The notes: generated by a model from the letters alone, not told the origin. A DNA stretch of 64,000 bases from Bryopsis sp. KO-2023 (GCA_030272585.1 BSYQ01000002.1:7564001-7628000); one strand, 5' to 3'. Counted from the stretch's first letter, positions 11,195-22,682 are shown. Program-made: numbers and translations.

Positions 11195-12810
11195 GATAGG
11201 AAGGTCCAGAGAGACAAAAAACTCGTTTCTTATGATATCGTCGACAAGAACAAGAGCCCATACGTGTCTGTCGACATCGGAGACAAGAAGAAGGTGTTCT
11301 CCCCAGAGCAGAACTCCGCAACTATCCTGACCAAGATGAAAGACAACACCGAAGGATTTCTCGGTAATACTGTTCAACACGCTGTGATCACCGTTCCTTC
11401 TTACTTCAACGATGCTCAGCGTCAGGCTACCAAGGATGCTGGTGTGATTGCTGGGTTGAATGTGGCGTGTATCGTCAATGAACCCACTTCGGCTGCGATT
11501 GCGTGCGGTCTGGACACAAAGGGAGAGAAGAACATTCTCGTTTTGATTTGGACGCCGCCACCTTCGACGTCAGCGTTCTAGCTATCGACAGCGGGGTGTT
11601 TGAGATCATGATCACGTCTGGGGACACCCATTTGGGAGGAGGAGACTCTGACAAAAGGATCATGCAGTGCTTCATTGAATTGATCGAGAAGAAATTCGAA
11701 AAGGATATTTCTGGGGACGCCAGGGCTCTGCAGAAACTGAGGAGGGAGACTGAGAGGGCCAAGAGAGCTCTTTTCAACCAGCATCAACTCCGTTTCGAAA
11801 TCAAGAGCTTGCATGATGGAGTGGACTTGTCTGAGCCTCTTACCCGTGCACGATTCGAGGAGCTCAGCAGTGGCAACTTCAAGAAAACTCTAGGACCTGT
11901 CAGGAAGGTGGGTAGATATCACGAACACTGCATTGCACTTGCTGTGGGTGTGCACGAATTTTAATATGAGAGAATGAAGGCATGCATCTCACGTGATTTT
12001 GCCGTGTTTCCAGGCCATGGAGCACGCTGGCCTGAAGAAGAACGGGATCCACGAAATCGTGTTGGTTGGAGGGTCCATCAGAGTCCCAAAGGTCAAGGCA
12101 CTCATCAAGGAGTACATCAATGGAGAGGAGACGAATAAGGGCATCAACTCACACGAGGCTGTTGATTATTGTGCTGCCGTCCAGGGATCCGTTTTGGGCG
12201 GCGATGCTGAGAGTGACTTAGATGGGGTTATCCCTTCGGATGTGGCTCCTTTGACGTTGGGTATCGAGACTGTTGGTGGAGTGATGAGGGAACTCATTCT
12301 CAGGAACACTGTAGTTTCAACCAAGAAGTCCCAGGTCTTCACCACCTACCAAAACCAACAGACCAACGTGACGATCCAGGTTTTGGAGGGTGAGAGAGCA
12401 CTGAGCAAGGACAGCTCAAAATCGATACCAACGGGATCCTCAATGTGTCTGCTGAAGATAAGAGCAAAAAAAAACAAAACGAGTAACAAGGGAAATATCA
12501 CCATCGCTAAGGACAAGGGGCGATTGAGTCCGGGGGACATCCAAGGAATGGTTCAAGAGGCGGAGGAATTCGCCGAGCAAGACAAACTGATGAAAAAGAA
12601 GGTGGATGGCAGGAGGTCTTTTGAGACGTACTGCTACAACATGAAGAACACGTTTGAGGACAAATTGGGCGGGAACCTGAAGGAGAGGGACAAAACGAAG
12701 GTTACAGAAGCTGTTCAGGAAGTCCTCGAGTGCCTCGATGACAATCCTGACGCTGATATTGAAGAATACAACGAGCAACTGAAAGAAGACGAGGATACTA
12801 CTGGCGCGCG
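11195..12810 (+). pseudogene. Broken BiP-type (ER) HSP70 gene
   Basis: The reading frame matches the HSP70 family, closest to ER BiP. It opens after an intron acceptor (ctttcag at 11194) inside the ATPase domain and contains [41 protein letters not shown] and VLVGGS motifs. A further intron lies at about 11909-12014. Several lesions are visible. One T is missing near 11540, where the DLGGGTFD phosphate motif should be, which shifts the frame. After the shift the residues read DLDAATFD, so the Gly triplet that binds phosphate is lost. The start of the ATPase domain is absent. Part of the substrate-binding domain is deleted near 12420, where IDTNGILNVSAEDKS is found out of frame. The frame then runs into unrelated GC-rich sequence with no KDEL-type ending. 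A processed copy is unlikely because an intron remains. Confidence 0.85.
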
Positions 12811-12829
12811 ATCGCGTTCGCCACATCAC

Positions 12830-13720
12830 GGCAACATCGTTGGCAACGGCCGTACACCCCCCCTCCCCCCCTCCCAGCCCGACGGAGCCACGTGGCGTTG
12901 GCAACGCGATCTCGCACTTTTTCTGGGCGCGAGGGTTTCGACCCTTACCCTCGGTCTTCGCTTCCTCTGTCGCACGTCGTCCTCTGCTTTGTGGAACCTC
13001 CCTCGCGGGGGTTGATCCCCCTGGTCCGCCCGTCGAGACCGTCGGGGCCGTTTCCGCCGCCACCCCACCTTCCACTGGAGCTTGCGCCCGTCGGGCTTGC
13101 TCCCTGAGACGCTGCCTGACTTCGCACATGGGTACGTGTGGTTGCGGTGTGTGGACCATCTTCGACATTTCCCGGTTTGTTCTGGAACTCTATTCCTTTC
13201 GGTTGGTTTTCCCATCTTTGGATCCGTGTTTTATTGTCTTCGCCAGGTCTGGACAGACTGTTTCATATGATATATAACCTGGGTAACCAGGATATATATC
13301 CACAACAAGAAATGTGCTTGCTGCTTTGCTTTCCTGGTCCAACAGTTGTTTTCTTGTGTCTTTTGCAGTGATGTGTTTTCATCGAGATTCGTTGGGTCCA
13401 GCCATGCTCTTCTTTCTTTGAGAGAGCAAGAGAGGGTGCTCAACCTGTGGCGAAATGTATGTGTGTAGAACGAAAAGACACAAAAAACAAAGTGCCTTTC
13501 CCTGGCAACTCACAAGCATTGGTTGAGACTTGATTGGAAGCCCTTTTCATGAACACGAGAAACATAGGAAATCACTCAGCATCGATTCAAAACATTTCGC
13601 AAAAATTGAAATCAAAGGTAGCGCTGTGGGCATAATATTCTCAGCAACCTCTGTGTTCTTTTCTTTTCCTACTCTACTGACCCTTGTTGTATTTTCTGTT
13701 GCCATGACAATAGATTTAGA
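12830..13720. other. GC-rich then AT-rich spacer, no gene recognised
   Basis: The HSP70 remnant ends abruptly in GC-rich sequence at about 12815-13150 that is open in several frames on both strands but has no motif. At 13269-13300 there is a 14-bp inverted repeat, one mismatch, around GTAA (GATATATAACCTGG paired with CCAGGATATATATC). No other feature was seen. Confidence 0.35.
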
Positions 13721-14455
13721 ATAGATCCAGAATATAACTGGGTGGCTGTGAGCAACCTCGTTCTCGGTCAAGACCACTGCACCAGCGGTGAGTTATTTTC
13801 CTTGGGACTTGGAGGGGTCTTTCGGTGTCAGCAATGGACTCGCAAGAGACCCACAATATAACTGGCAGCCTGGCAATATCAGTGCTTAGTCTGTACATCC
13901 TTTGACATGAATCAATCAATGTATGTTTGTCACGTTCTACCCACAATATAGCTGGCGATCTATGCATATTGGCAGGTGTAGAACATAGGCCCGTGTTCTA
14001 CACCTGCATAATTCTTTCTCCAGGTCGTGTGGTTTTGTCACTCCTCAGTATTTGTGATGGTGTTTCTTTCTTTATTCCCCAGTGCTATCCAACATGGATT
14101 GGAGGCGTGAGAATGGAGGTGGAAAAGAAAGCTGTGGAGGTGAAGGGAAACGTGGCTGGTTTTGAAAAAGAGCTCGATCGAAAGAAACAACTATCCGAAT
14201 CGCATGAACAGCATCGGGCAGCTTGTAAGCCTTTTCTTTTTGGTCCTTCAGTGGTGTTGCAGAAGTGAGCCATCATGACGCATCCATATAACTGGGCTCT
14301 TATTGGCTCTTTCCAGTTTTTTGGAGTCCCAGAACTCCCTTCGCCGTATTGACTTCCCGGTTTTGACCAGAATATTCCTTCTGGCCCTTCTGGCCCGGTG
14401 GCCAAGGTATGAGTCCAAGCTGCGGGCTTCTTTAAAATTAGTGTTTCACAACAAG

Positions 14456-17400
14456 TCAAACAAAACAGGAGGGTGGTATTTTCTTCGCCTCCAAGTCCCT
14501 CAGCAATTTGGAAAGTGATGATGGTTTAATGCTCGCTCGCCATCCCTCCATTAATTCCAGCATCGCTCGTTCCCCAACCCTGTTTTTGAGCGCTTCCATG
14601 TGTGCGTAGAGTTTGTAGCGGCGTGTGAAGAACGAGCGGTGAGTTCCATCGTTCACCCTCCACATGCCAGGTCGACCAAGGCTGAAGAGGGCCTTTAAAG
14701 GAGCCGTTTGCACCAACGGGGTCAGGTGAATGCCCTTCTTCCACTCCTCCCAGATGTGATGGGAATCGCTTTCTTCAAAAACAATAAACCGGAGCCGTGA
14801 TTGTTGTGGAAGTATGTAGCTCCAGAATATAACTGGCTGTTGCTTATATATAAAACGGACTTGTGATTGCGTTTTTCGAAGAACTTCAATGTCAGGGTTG
14901 CGGGGGGGGGGGCGTCTTTTTCTGTTGCAGGATGATCATTACCATTCAAGCTCCGGAGGTCCCTATTTTGGAGCTTCACAGGGGGAAGAGTAACGCCGCC
15001 AAATTTTTGTGGCTGTGGCATAGGTTGGTTCAGTGGGAGAAGCTGGGATGAGACAGGCCTCGGAACCAGCAGAGAAGCAGCGGACTGTTGTGGCAGGTGG
15101 GGAGGAGCTTGGGGTACGGTGAGTGAGGGTCTCAGACTTTCTGGATCAACCAAAATAATTGTCACCAGCTTGGTCACATGAATTTCTGGTCATTATCTTT
15201 CTGATGAGTCATGGTAGTACTCTGGCTACATTCTGGACACTGCATTCCCTACATTCTCAGTTTGACCATATGCAGATTTTGCTTTAATTTTACATTTCTC
15301 ATGAACCAAAGGGCCACCAGAAGTCATTCCAAATCACCTGAATGTGCAGATGTAGGTATGTGTGTGTGTTGTGTTCATGCTTTGAAACGCAAGGATGTAC
15401 CTCAAATCCTACAAATCCCAACCTGTCGTGACGTGCCAGGTTTCGCGCCCCCTTGCAAGTTGCGGCTGGGAACCCGGTGTTCTTGGGCGAAGCACTGGGC
15501 TTGATACTGGTTGCAGCACCGGGTGAAGCAAATGGGGACGTGTCATGAGGCCCTGTGCACTTGGCCCCCCTGCACGTTGGAGCATAGGGTGAAGCGAGGG
15601 CGCACCTGTCGTGATGTCGTGATGTGCAGGCTGCAGCTGGGGAGATGCTGCTGTTGAGAAAGGCAATGTGGATGGGAATGTTTGCAGGCGGGGGTGTAGC
15701 AAAGGTGGATGTCCGCCAGGTAATGCCAAGAGCTGGCCAGCATCTGCTGCTGATGTTGATAATGGGGATGGATTTGGCGTATGAATGGCCGACTTCTGCC
15801 CCACTGTTGGTGCCATCGGACGAAGGAGTGTGGAGGGGGCTGGGAGGGGGTTGTGCGGGGCCCGGACTGTTTGCAGCAAGGGGTGAAGCGAGGGCGCACC
15901 TGTCGTGATGTCGTGATGTGCAGGCTGCAGCTGGGGAGATGCTGCTCTTGGGAAAGGCAATGTGGACGGGAATGTTTGCAGGCGGGGGTGTAGCAAAGGT
16001 GGATGTCCTCCAGGTAATACCGAGAGCTGGCCGGCATCTGCTGCTGATGTTGATAATGGGGATGGATTTGGCGTATGAATAGCCGACCTCTGCCCCACTG
16101 TTGGTGCAATCGGACGAAGGAGTGTGGAGGGAGCTGGGAGGGGGTTGTGCGGGGCCCGGACTGTTTGCAGCAAGGGGTGAAGTGAGGGCGCACCTGTCGT
16201 GGTCTGGTGTGTTGTCTGTTCCCCTGTAGGTAGTGGCTGGGGCGGTGCTGCTGTTGGACAAGGCGTTGTGATCGGGAACGTTTGCAGCAAGGGGTGAAGG
16301 ACAGGAGGCCAAGGTGGCCGTTCTCCATGTAAATCGAAGGGCTGGCTTGCGCCTGCTGGTGATGTTGACGGATATTGCAAAGCAATCCCTGAAACAAGTG
16401 GAAGAGAGGCTGTCCGTGTTTGTGGTGAGATAAAAGAAAAAAAAAGATATTATATATAATTTTTTTTTTGTAGACAAAGATCTGGTTGATTTCGGGACTG
16501 TTAGGGTTCTGCAAATTTGTTTATTGACGAGGCGACGATATGAAGAACAAACGTTGTGGGATGTGCAAGGTTGGGATTGCCTGAAGATGTGGCGCGTTGG
16601 ACAGCAGCAAGAGCCAAGCTCAGAGCAGCCGCCGCCAGGTCATCATGCGGCTGAACCTCTGTGGAGCAGCCCATGTTTTGGAGATAGGTGCTTTGCAAAA
16701 CCTTCCATGAAAGGAAGTCTTGTTCATGCATCCTCAGTTCGGGAATCTCGAATATTGGGTGCTGTGGATACCTGCACCGATCCACGAAGAAGATGTGATC
16801 ACGACGGAGAATTGCGGCGATTCTTGTGTATCATGTGAGAGAATACCTCGCCAGGATGAATTCCACATGAAAAATTGCCTTCAGAATGCAAAGTGCGAAA
16901 AGTGGGAGTCGGTGATGCTTGGGATTTTCAGGGGAGGATCCAAACTTTGGAAGGTGGTGAGGAATCAGGCAGGGCAACAGAAAAATTACGTTTCATAAAA
17001 TTGGTATTTCATGAATGTTATATTCTGGATGTTTCATCTGATTTGTGTACCCAACCAAAATAGGGCGGATATTCTGGGAGCTGACATCTTTTTGTTACAT
17101 TGCATTTGCCCGAAATGAAGAGAAAAGAATGTATACCTGTCATGTAGTGCAGGCAAGTTTGCCCAGAAGATGCGTCGAAGGAACAATTTCGCCTCAAGAT
17201 ATCTTTCCCCGGACACATCCTTGAAGGCTGCAGTATACGACTGATTGTGCTGGGAGCACAATGTTCAGTCAGCTAACATATCTTTTGTTGCTTGGTTCTT
17301 TGGGGAATGGTGGGTTCGAATCCCACCCAAGCCAGATATATATTCAGAGTAACTCCTTGGTCAGGTGGACAGAAAGAAGAACGATGAGCAGGAGGTGGGA

Positions 17401-20400
17401 AAACAAAACTGAAATTTACTGGTTGCAGGTCTCCCAAAGAGTCCAGCTTACCCTTCGCTTTGATTCAAGTTGTGTTTCCAGGTCAGGGAAAATCGATCCT
17501 GTCATGGTGGGGAAATAGTCGCCCGGGTCCACGTCCATTCTGAACATGTCATGTTCCCCCCCTCGAAAACCTGCCATGATGAACAAGCCTTCGGGCGGGG
17601 GAGTGTGGAGGTACGAAAGTTCGTCGTCTCTCCGTGAATGCAATAACATTGAACGCACGACCCCGTTGTCCGCCCTGTTTTGATAAATATAAAACATTAA
17701 AAAAAAAATGAACTCGGAGGAAACCAACTGAATTATTAGAAAGTAGGACATAATCTTAGGAAAACCTCACCCAGCTTTCCTCAACTCATTAGCCCCGGAG
17801 ATCCGGGGGCAATGAGTAGGGTGGGTGGTGGAAAACTGGACGGCCTTGAGGGCACGCTTGGCGCCCTCGAGATGGACATTGTAATCCATCTCTGTGGTTG
17901 GCGATGAACCCTGGAAGAGGTACCAACCATACCAAGAGCGCCGAGGGCAAAACGCATTCGGAGGGTCCCGCTTCAAATGATGTTCTCTCCAAACAAGGAG
18001 TAAACTCAGTGCCACGACTCCGCACACCAATGGATCACGATGCGGAGCCAAAGACAAATGTTCTTTCACTCCGGTATCATTCTTCTTACCCTGAAACGGT
18101 TTCGCAATTCATGGTGAGCACAAACAAACAATAGTTTCGAAAAAAAAGAAACTATTTTTTATTTGTTTTGGATCATTTCATTAAAATTTCAGTTGAGATG
18201 TTTTTTTCAAAATATAATCAGTCGCCTTCCAATAAATTTGCAGAATCGGTCGCCTTTCGATAAATTTCCAGAATATAAGGGGCAAATTTCCGGGACTTAC
18301 GATATGCTTCGTTATATTGAGGATGGTCATTGGGCGAGGGGAAAAATCTGGAAGCTTCTCGATCGAAAGGTCAGAGTATTGAACTTTTCTCATATCGTCC
18401 CCCCTCCCAAGTGTCGCACAGCTCATCAAAAACAAGGCCCTCAGTTGCATTGCATTAGGGGAGGGGTTGCACATGTACTCCTCCTGTATTTGTTTCTTTG
18501 TTTCGGCCGAAAACGAGTCCCCCAAACCGCCTCGCTGGCGATCGGAGAATTTCCTGTTTAAACACCATTGATTGGAGATATTTGAAAGTTAGTCGTCTTT
18601 CTTATTTTAAATCCCAGAATGTTGTTTTGGAGTAAAGCCCATAATGTTTTGGATTAGCTCTTTCACTCCTTCACTCCCAGAATATAACTGGGGGGTGCTC
18701 TCGATCTTCATTGACCTTGTTGGTTTTCTCCAAAATGTAACACAACTGAGTTTTGAAACAAATACCTGTTTCAAACGGGTTCAAACAAACGAATCATGGG
18801 GGCTGCGGAATCCACAGCCCATCTATTCCTTCCAATCATAAGGGCTGCAAAATTTGCAGCCCATCCATTCCGCCTCCATTCATAAGGGCTGTAGATTCTA
18901 CAACCCCATCCACCCATTTTTTTTGGGGGATGCCAATTCTTCCATTCATAAGGGCTGCAGAATCTGCAGCCCATCCACCCATTTCCATTCATAAGGGCTG
19001 CAGAATCTGCAGCCCATCCACCCATTTCCATTCATAAGGGCTGCAGAATCTGCAGCCCATCCACCCATTTCCATTCATAAGGGCTGCAGAATCTGCAGCC
19101 CATCCACCCATTTCCATTCATAAGGGCTGCAGAATCTGCAGCCCATCCACCCATTTCCATTCATAAGGGCTGCAGAATCTGCAGCCCCACCCACCCATTT
19201 TTTTTTAGGGGCTGCAGATTTCAAAATGATTTAAAAGCAAAAACAAAAACAAAAACAAAAACAAAAACAAAAACAAAAACAAAAACAGTAACAATAACAA
19301 AAAAAAAAACAAAAACAAAAAAGAAAGAATATATAAGAAAAAGAGAGGTCACCAGAGTTGTGCGCCGTTGCAACGGCGCCGTTAATAACGGCGCCGTTAA
19401 CGGTAACGGGCCGTTGCCGTACCGTTACCGTCAGCGGTTCCGTGTGACCGTTAATGGCCGTTAAAACGCCGTTAACGGTAACAGATCCGTTGCAACGGTG
19501 AACGCCGTTGCTGCAGATTACTACGGTTAGTGTTACTCAATTAAGAGTAGTGGAATGAATAATCCACCACGTCCCGTTCGTGTCTCGCTCGTTTCGCGGG
19601 TAAGGAAAGTCGTGAACCCGTTTAGGAATGAAACCAAACGTAAGAAGAGATTTTTCCGAGCACGACGCACTCTGTCGCGTGCGAAACGAGTGAGAAACGA
19701 GGGAGATATCCCAGTTTCTGTGAAAAGTACAAAAACTGGGATATCTCCCTCGTTTCTTGCTCGTTTCGCGCGCGACAAAGTGCGACGCGCTCGGAAAAAG
19801 TTTCTCTTTTATCTGAGCTGCTTTTTCAAGGTCTAAAACGACTCCTCAACCAAAACGACGGATGGTGTGGGTGAAGATCTACATCAGATCTTTTTTTAGG
19901 TTGATAGGAAGTTCCGTCGTTTGGCCGCTTTCAACGTCGCTAAAGTTCCGCAAAAAAGGGAACTTCCACGGGTGTTTTCACGAAGAAGAGAGCGAGATAG
20001 AGAAAGTTCCGCCTTTTCCCATTACCTCCTTTAATTTTCAATTTTAGTTGGTTTCAACTCTGAAAATAGCATTTGGAAAAGGCGGAACTTTCTCTTTCTC
20101 GCTCTCTTCTTCGTGAAAACACCCGTGGAAGTTCCCTTTTTTGCGGAACTTTAGCGACGTTGAAAGCGGCCAAACGACGGAACTTCCTATCAACCTAAAA
20201 AAAGATCTGATGTAGATCTTCACCCACACCATCCGTCGTTTTGGTTGAGGAGTCGTTTTAGACCTTGAAAAAGCAGCTCAGATAAAAGAGAAACTTTTTC
20301 CGAGCGCGTCGCACTTTGTCGCGCGCGAAACGAGCAAGAAACGAGGGAGATATCCCAGTTTTTGTACTTTTCACAGAAACTGGGATATCTCCCTCGTTCC

Positions 20401-22682
20401 TCACTCGTTTCGCACGCGACAGAGTGCGTCGTGCTCGGGAGAACATAAGGAGTCGTTTGGTTGTCTTTCTAAACGGGTTCACTTCCTTCCTCGCTCACGA
20501 AACGAAAAGGGAACGAACGGGACGGGGTGGATTGTGTATTAGTAATACTATAGTAAGGGCTGTCTGTACATAAAAAGCGCCGTTAACGGTGGCCGTTGCA
20601 ACGGGCCGTTAAGCCGCCGTTAACGGCCGTTAAACCGTTGTGCAACAACGGTACGGCAACGGTTTTCACGGCAACAACGGCGCCGTTAATTGCCGTTGCC
20701 GTTGCCGTACCGTTGTCGTTGTTGAAAAATCGAGTTGCGCACAACTCTGGAGGTCACTTACTCCGCTAATCTTTTAGCGACCCCCGAGCGCCACTTGTCA
20801 CGCCAGCTTTTGAAGACGCCATTTTGCAACAATAGCTCTCTCCCGGAATCTTTGATGACCATGGACTGAAATTTCTGAAGCATGTTTAAGGCTTGTACAT
20901 AGCCATCAAAATCCTTCTTTGAAATCTATAAAATTCACAGAAAATTAAATAATTATAGTTTTTTTTTTTCCCTCCTAATTCTTTTCCTTATTCCTCTGTT
21001 TTGCAGATTCTTAATACTATTATATTAAATTAGTAAAAAAAAACAGAATTCCAGAAATCAATCACGCTTACCTCATGACCGTCCACGGTTGGGATTTCGT
21101 TGATACCAATGCCTTGTGCCGGCTCCAGCCCTGAGACGTCAACCCCTCCAAGCAAAATTTCCAAATCCACATGGACACCATGTGTCAACATGTCATGGCA
21201 CAACAAGTGATCAAGGTACGGAATATCACTCACTTGCACATCAAAGGCGGGGTTGATTGAGGTGACTTTCTCTCTTTTTGCTATAATGTTTTCAACGGAC
21301 TGGCCATGTACCAATCGCATCAAGACCCCTCGGAGGTCAGGCTGAAAATCCACTAAAAAAAAAAAAAAGACAAAAAAAAAAAAAAATCTGAAAATTGCAG
21401 CCCCCCAGAAAATTAATTCTTAATTTTTCTTATAAATATTGTTGATTTTTTGTTACTATCATCATTACCAAAGATTTTCGAACTGATTTTAGTATTTCCT
21501 TTCGTTACCCGCAGTTTTGTGTTTTTGTCCCACTAGGCTTCGTTTTTTTTGATCCACCTCCGTAAGAAACTCCATCACCCACCCCGGTCGGACGAGGAAA
21601 TTGTTGTGACACCCTTGTGGGTGTTTTTCCTGAAGCCAATCCTACATGAAAATTAATTAGGGAATATCAGGTTGGATTTCAGTGAAAATTCAAGAATTAA
21701 AAAAATGCAGTCTTGAGCAAAATCAGGAAAATCAGTTGAATTCCAGTGAAATTTTAAAAAAATGCAAAATCAGGGAAAATCAGTTGGATTTCAGTGAAAA
21801 TTCAAGAATTAAAAAAATGGAGTCTTGAGAAAAATCAGCAAAATCAGTTGAATTCCAGTGAAATTAAAAAAAAATGCAAAATCAGGAAAATCAGTTGAAT
21901 TCCAGTGAAATTTTTTAAAAATGCAAGATCAGGGAAAATCAGTTGGATTTCAGTGAAAATTCAAGAATTAAATAAAGGCAGTCTTGAGCAAAATCAGGAA
22001 AATCAGTTGAATTCCAGTGAAATTTAAAAAAATGCAAAATCAAGAAAATCTGTTGAATTCCAGTGAAATTTTTAAAAAATGCAAAATCAGGGAAAATCAG
22101 TTGGATTTCAGTGAAAATTCAAGAATGAAAAAAAAGGAGCCTTGAGCAAAATCAGGGAAAATCAGTTGAATTTGGTGAAATCAGCCTCTACCACACATAT
22201 TTACCAAGTACTTCTTGATTCGCCGCGTGTAATTATTCGCCGTCGATTCTCTCCAGTTTAACAACAAGGAACAAAGTTCCTTTCTGGATTGGTCTTGAGT
22301 TATCATGCCAACCTCCACCGTCTCGTCTGTGATATTGTTTAGTCCAAGCAGTTGTGCGATACGCCGCCAATTTCCTTCTTGTGCCAACTTTTTTAATTCT
22401 GAAAATTTTAGACCTTTGAGGAACAAATAAAAAGTAAAAAAATTTTGGAGTTGATTTTCTGATTTTTTGATTTTCTGCAAACATCTCATGCAAAATCTAC
22501 CAGTCAGCTGGAAAATCCAGTTATATTCTGGATTTTTCATTTTCGTGCATTTATTCAGCATCGATATGGAGTTTCACACCAGCATCAGCAGCGTCACCAG
22601 CACTGGAAGCACTGGTGACACTGTCGACATCCCACGTCCCATCGGTCTCGAACGTCCCAGTTTCGCTCGTCACATCGTCCAT
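14456..22682 (-). CDS. Crypton/Ndc10-type tyrosine recombinase, at least 10 exons plus GCR1_C-like exon
   Basis: Ten exons join with matching phase: 22682-22580 (ATG), 22398-22205, 21641-21509, 21352-21072, 20925-20762, 18553-18301, 18090-17771, 17674-17452, 17249-17137 and 16771-16501. They total 2,055 nt, or 684 residues to a TAA. Residues about 85-200 resemble a recombinase core-binding region (STANNYTRRIKKYL, DWLQEKHP). Catalytic residues appear in order: R342 in CATLGRGDDMR, H469 and R472 in THCPR, Y504 in ELSYLHTPPPE followed by MAGF. Residues near 595 (YPQHPIF) fit the Ndc10-like family. An exon at 14832-14456 encodes a GCR1_C-like DNA-binding domain (HHIWEEWKKG, MWR, FFTRRYKLYAHMEAL) and ends in TGA. 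It probably belongs to the same gene through Pro-rich exons at 14943-15160 and 15.3-16.4 kb, but those joins are unresolved. The gene could be a live Crypton or a host gene derived from one. Confidence 0.75.
15594..16181. repeat. 294-bp tandem duplication within a Pro/Ser-rich frame
   Basis: Two nearly identical 294-bp copies (15594-15887 and 15888-16181) are followed by a third diverged partial copy to about 16380 and preceded by shorter degenerate pieces. The length is 98 codons, so all frames are preserved, and all three minus-strand frames stay open over most of it. The most protein-like frame is rich in Pro, Ser, Thr and Gln (motifs HPLLQTVRAPHNPLPAP and LRPIAPTVGQ). This would suit a disordered linker between the recombinase catalytic domain and the GCR1_C-like exon. 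Sub-units ending in gggtgaag suggest that the large unit grew from a shorter one. Confidence 0.75.
17290..17332 (+). repeat. Minimal tRNA-like hairpin in a recombinase intron
   Basis: The sequence pairs GCTTGG at its start with CCAAGC at its end and holds a perfect T-arm with B box (GTGGGTTCGAATCCCAC), separated by 13 nt. D and anticodon arms are missing. It resembles an acceptor-plus-T-arm fragment of a tRNA gene. A similar layout occurs in the LTRs near 49635-49670. Confidence 0.5.
18798..19198. repeat. 43-bp hairpin array in recombinase intron 5
   Basis: Six perfect 43-bp units with starts 43 bp apart (18951, 18994, 19037, 19080, 19123, 19166) each contain the palindrome GGGCTGCAGAATCTGCAGCCC, followed by atccacccatttccattcat. 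Three diverged units precede them from 18798. In the diverged units substitutions on one arm are largely matched on the other, for example GGGCTGCAAAATTTGCAGCCC. The array lies in the intron between the exons ending at 20762 and starting at 18553. Confidence 0.9.
19236..19322 (+). repeat. (AAAAAC)n simple repeat
   Basis: A run of about a dozen AAAAAC units with a few interruptions lies between the hairpin array and the target duplication of the palindromic element at 19353. Confidence 0.9.
19353..20749. mobile_element. Palindromic (foldback) hAT-like element with 8-bp target duplication
   Basis: The ends are inverted (CAGAGTTGTGCGC), and GAGGTCAC is duplicated exactly at 19345-19352 and 20750-20757. 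TIRs beginning CAG and 8-bp duplications are typical of the hAT superfamily. Behind each end is an array of GCCGTTAACGGC-like palindromes (19367-19510 and 20575-20725). Long inner arms (about 19560-20040 and 20055-20540) are nearly perfect inverted copies. Each arm has its own nested hairpin around cgagggagatatcccag. No transposase frame exists; mirrored 60-codon ORFs are products of the symmetry. The element lies 12 bp inside a recombinase intron and leaves the GTAAGT donor (20761-20756) intact. Confidence 0.9.
21655..22190. repeat. Compound AT-rich tandem repeat in recombinase intron 2
   Basis: Two alternating sub-units built on aaaatcagttggatttcagtg and aaaatcagttgaattccag repeat about four times with a combined period near 110 bp. 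The array fills most of the intron between the exons 22398-22205 and 21641-21509. No coding signal is present. Confidence 0.85.

Noticed and set aside
15299..16477. Separate genes in the 323- to 392-codon minus-strand ORFs
   Set aside because: All frames are open because a 294-bp unit is duplicated. At most one frame is a linker exon of the recombinase gene.
18798..19198. CRISPR array
   Set aside because: Units are contiguous 43-bp tandem copies with no unique spacers, in a eukaryotic intron, and no cas genes are present.
19862..20232. Two nearly identical 61-codon ORFs facing each other
   Set aside because: They are the same sequence read from the two arms of the palindromic element, so symmetry explains them.
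20758..20760. Stop codon ending a short gene at 20.76 kb
   Set aside because: The TAA is inside GTAAGT. Splicing after GCGGA joins in phase to the exon at 18553, which carries the recombinase Arg motif.
22181..22561. Death-domain protein
   Set aside because: The exon around NWRRIAQLLGL resembles a Death domain in isolation, but the following exons turn it into the N-terminal part of a tyrosine recombinase.
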